Source: Kitasatospora azatica KCTC 9699 (GTDB taxonomy: Bacteria; Actinomycetota; Actinomycetes; Streptomycetales; Streptomycetaceae). From it: DNA of 64,000 bases. The first letter of the stretch is position 1. Each line of letters opens with the position of its first letter. Positions 63,765-64,000 of this stretch are shown here, piece by piece. The notes beneath the pieces were generated by a model, which saw only the letters and a program-made list of their open reading frames with translations, had not been told where the DNA came from and ran no database searches. The stretch covers positions 1,736,001 through 1,800,000 of the forward strand of contig NZ_JQMO01000003.1 of assembly GCF_000744785.1 (NCBI RefSeq), read 5' to 3'. The position numbers and the translations under genes are program-made.

Positions 63765-64000
63765 TCATGCCTGTACCGCCAGGACCAGGGGCAACACTGC
63801 TTCGGCGCCTGCCCTGCGGAGCAGCCGTGCGGCGACCGTGACAGTCCAGCCGCTGTCGACCAGATCGTCCACCAGGAGAACCGGTCCCGGGGCGGTGGCC
63901 AGCGAGTGCGTCAGATCGGCCGGGAGAACCAGCGCTCCGGCGAGCGATCTCAGCCGTTGAGCGCTGTTGCTCCGCGCACCGTAGGGCGGCTGGCCGTCCA
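63765..64000 (-). CDS. RecQ-like helicase, C-terminal phosphoribosyltransferase tail (partial)
   Basis: The frame enters from the window end and stops with TGA at 63765-63767. Its last 78 residues contain a PRPP-binding motif of type I phosphoribosyltransferases (PVLLVDDLVDSGWTVTVAAR) after LRSLAGALVLPADLTHSL, and end in LLRRAGAEAVLPLVLAVQA. In Streptomyces this tail closes a RecQ-family DNA helicase gene next to rnhB, which I infer here from the tail and position. The helicase domains themselves are not in view. Confidence 0.68.
   Translation of the reverse strand, partial: DGQPPYGARSNSAQRLRSLAGALVLPADLTHSLATAPGPVLLVDDLVDSGWTVTVAARLLRRAGAEAVLPLVLAVQA

Noticed and set aside
63655..63960. A 101-residue plus-strand frame starting MTNGARKPLICRNYSPDGAD
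   Set aside because: Most of it is antisense to the phosphoribosyltransferase tail and there is no ribosome-binding site, although its first 20 codons are less GC-biased than usual shadows.

Overview
The window is a 64 kb stretch of very GC-rich DNA with dense genes, frequent ATGA/GTGA start-stop overlaps and GTG or TTG starts. Gene content and order (ftsK-rimO-pgsA-cinA-clgR, lhr, recA-recX, gluABCD, miaB-miaA-dapF-rsh-hflX, dinG-lexA-nrdR-nrdJ, a conservon, rnhB) are those of the chromosomal core of Streptomycetaceae (Streptomyces, Kitasatospora or Streptacidiphilus). I see no tRNA, rRNA, insertion sequence, prophage or CRISPR array.

Region by region. 1-5.9 kb: end of ftsK, a RodZ-like HTH membrane protein, then the rimO-pgsA-cinA overlapping operon and a ClgR-like regulator. 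5.9-12.5 kb: a very long Lhr helicase on the minus strand, a secreted subtilase and a DUF3046 protein. 12.5-14.7 kb: recA-recX. 14.8-19.8 kb (minus): a FAD monooxygenase and the gluABCD-type glutamate uptake operon. 20.1-23.3 kb: an OmpR/HisKA two-component pair facing a TAXI-type binding protein. 23.4-33.4 kb: miaB, a LigB-like protein, an antitoxin-like protein, miaA, a membrane protein, dapF, a RelA/SpoT homologue and hflX. 33.4-35.8 kb (minus): two paralogous lipoprotein serine proteases. 36.0-41.5 kb: a four-gene NRPS-independent siderophore operon. 41.5-48.6 kb: dinG-type helicase, lexA, nrdR, nrdJ. 49.0-54.8 kb: a conservon (kinase-like ATPase, roadblock, DUF742, GTPase) translationally coupled to two P450 genes. 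55.2-58.7 kb: a sugar-type ABC importer without its own ATPase. 58.7-61.1 kb: a DHA2-type efflux pump divergent from a TetR repressor. 61.2-64 kb: rnhB, two uncharacterised proteins and the last codons of a RecQ-like helicase with a phosphoribosyltransferase tail.

Two themes tie the genes together. First, DNA damage control: recA carries both a LexA box and a PafBC-type (RecA-NDp) promoter, the dinG-type helicase carries only the PafBC-type promoter (inside the preceding siderophore gene), lexA has two LexA boxes, and nrdR-nrdJ has a paired NrdR box. Second, many housekeeping genes here (rimO, DUF3046, miaB, LigB-like, miaA, dapF) have a -10 hexamer exactly seven bases before the start codon, the signature of leaderless mRNAs.

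The accessory content most worth attention is the aerobactin-like siderophore operon, the conservon whose first P450 lacks the ExxR arginine, the antitoxin reading frame with two starts, and several short tandem repeats placed in intergenic gaps.
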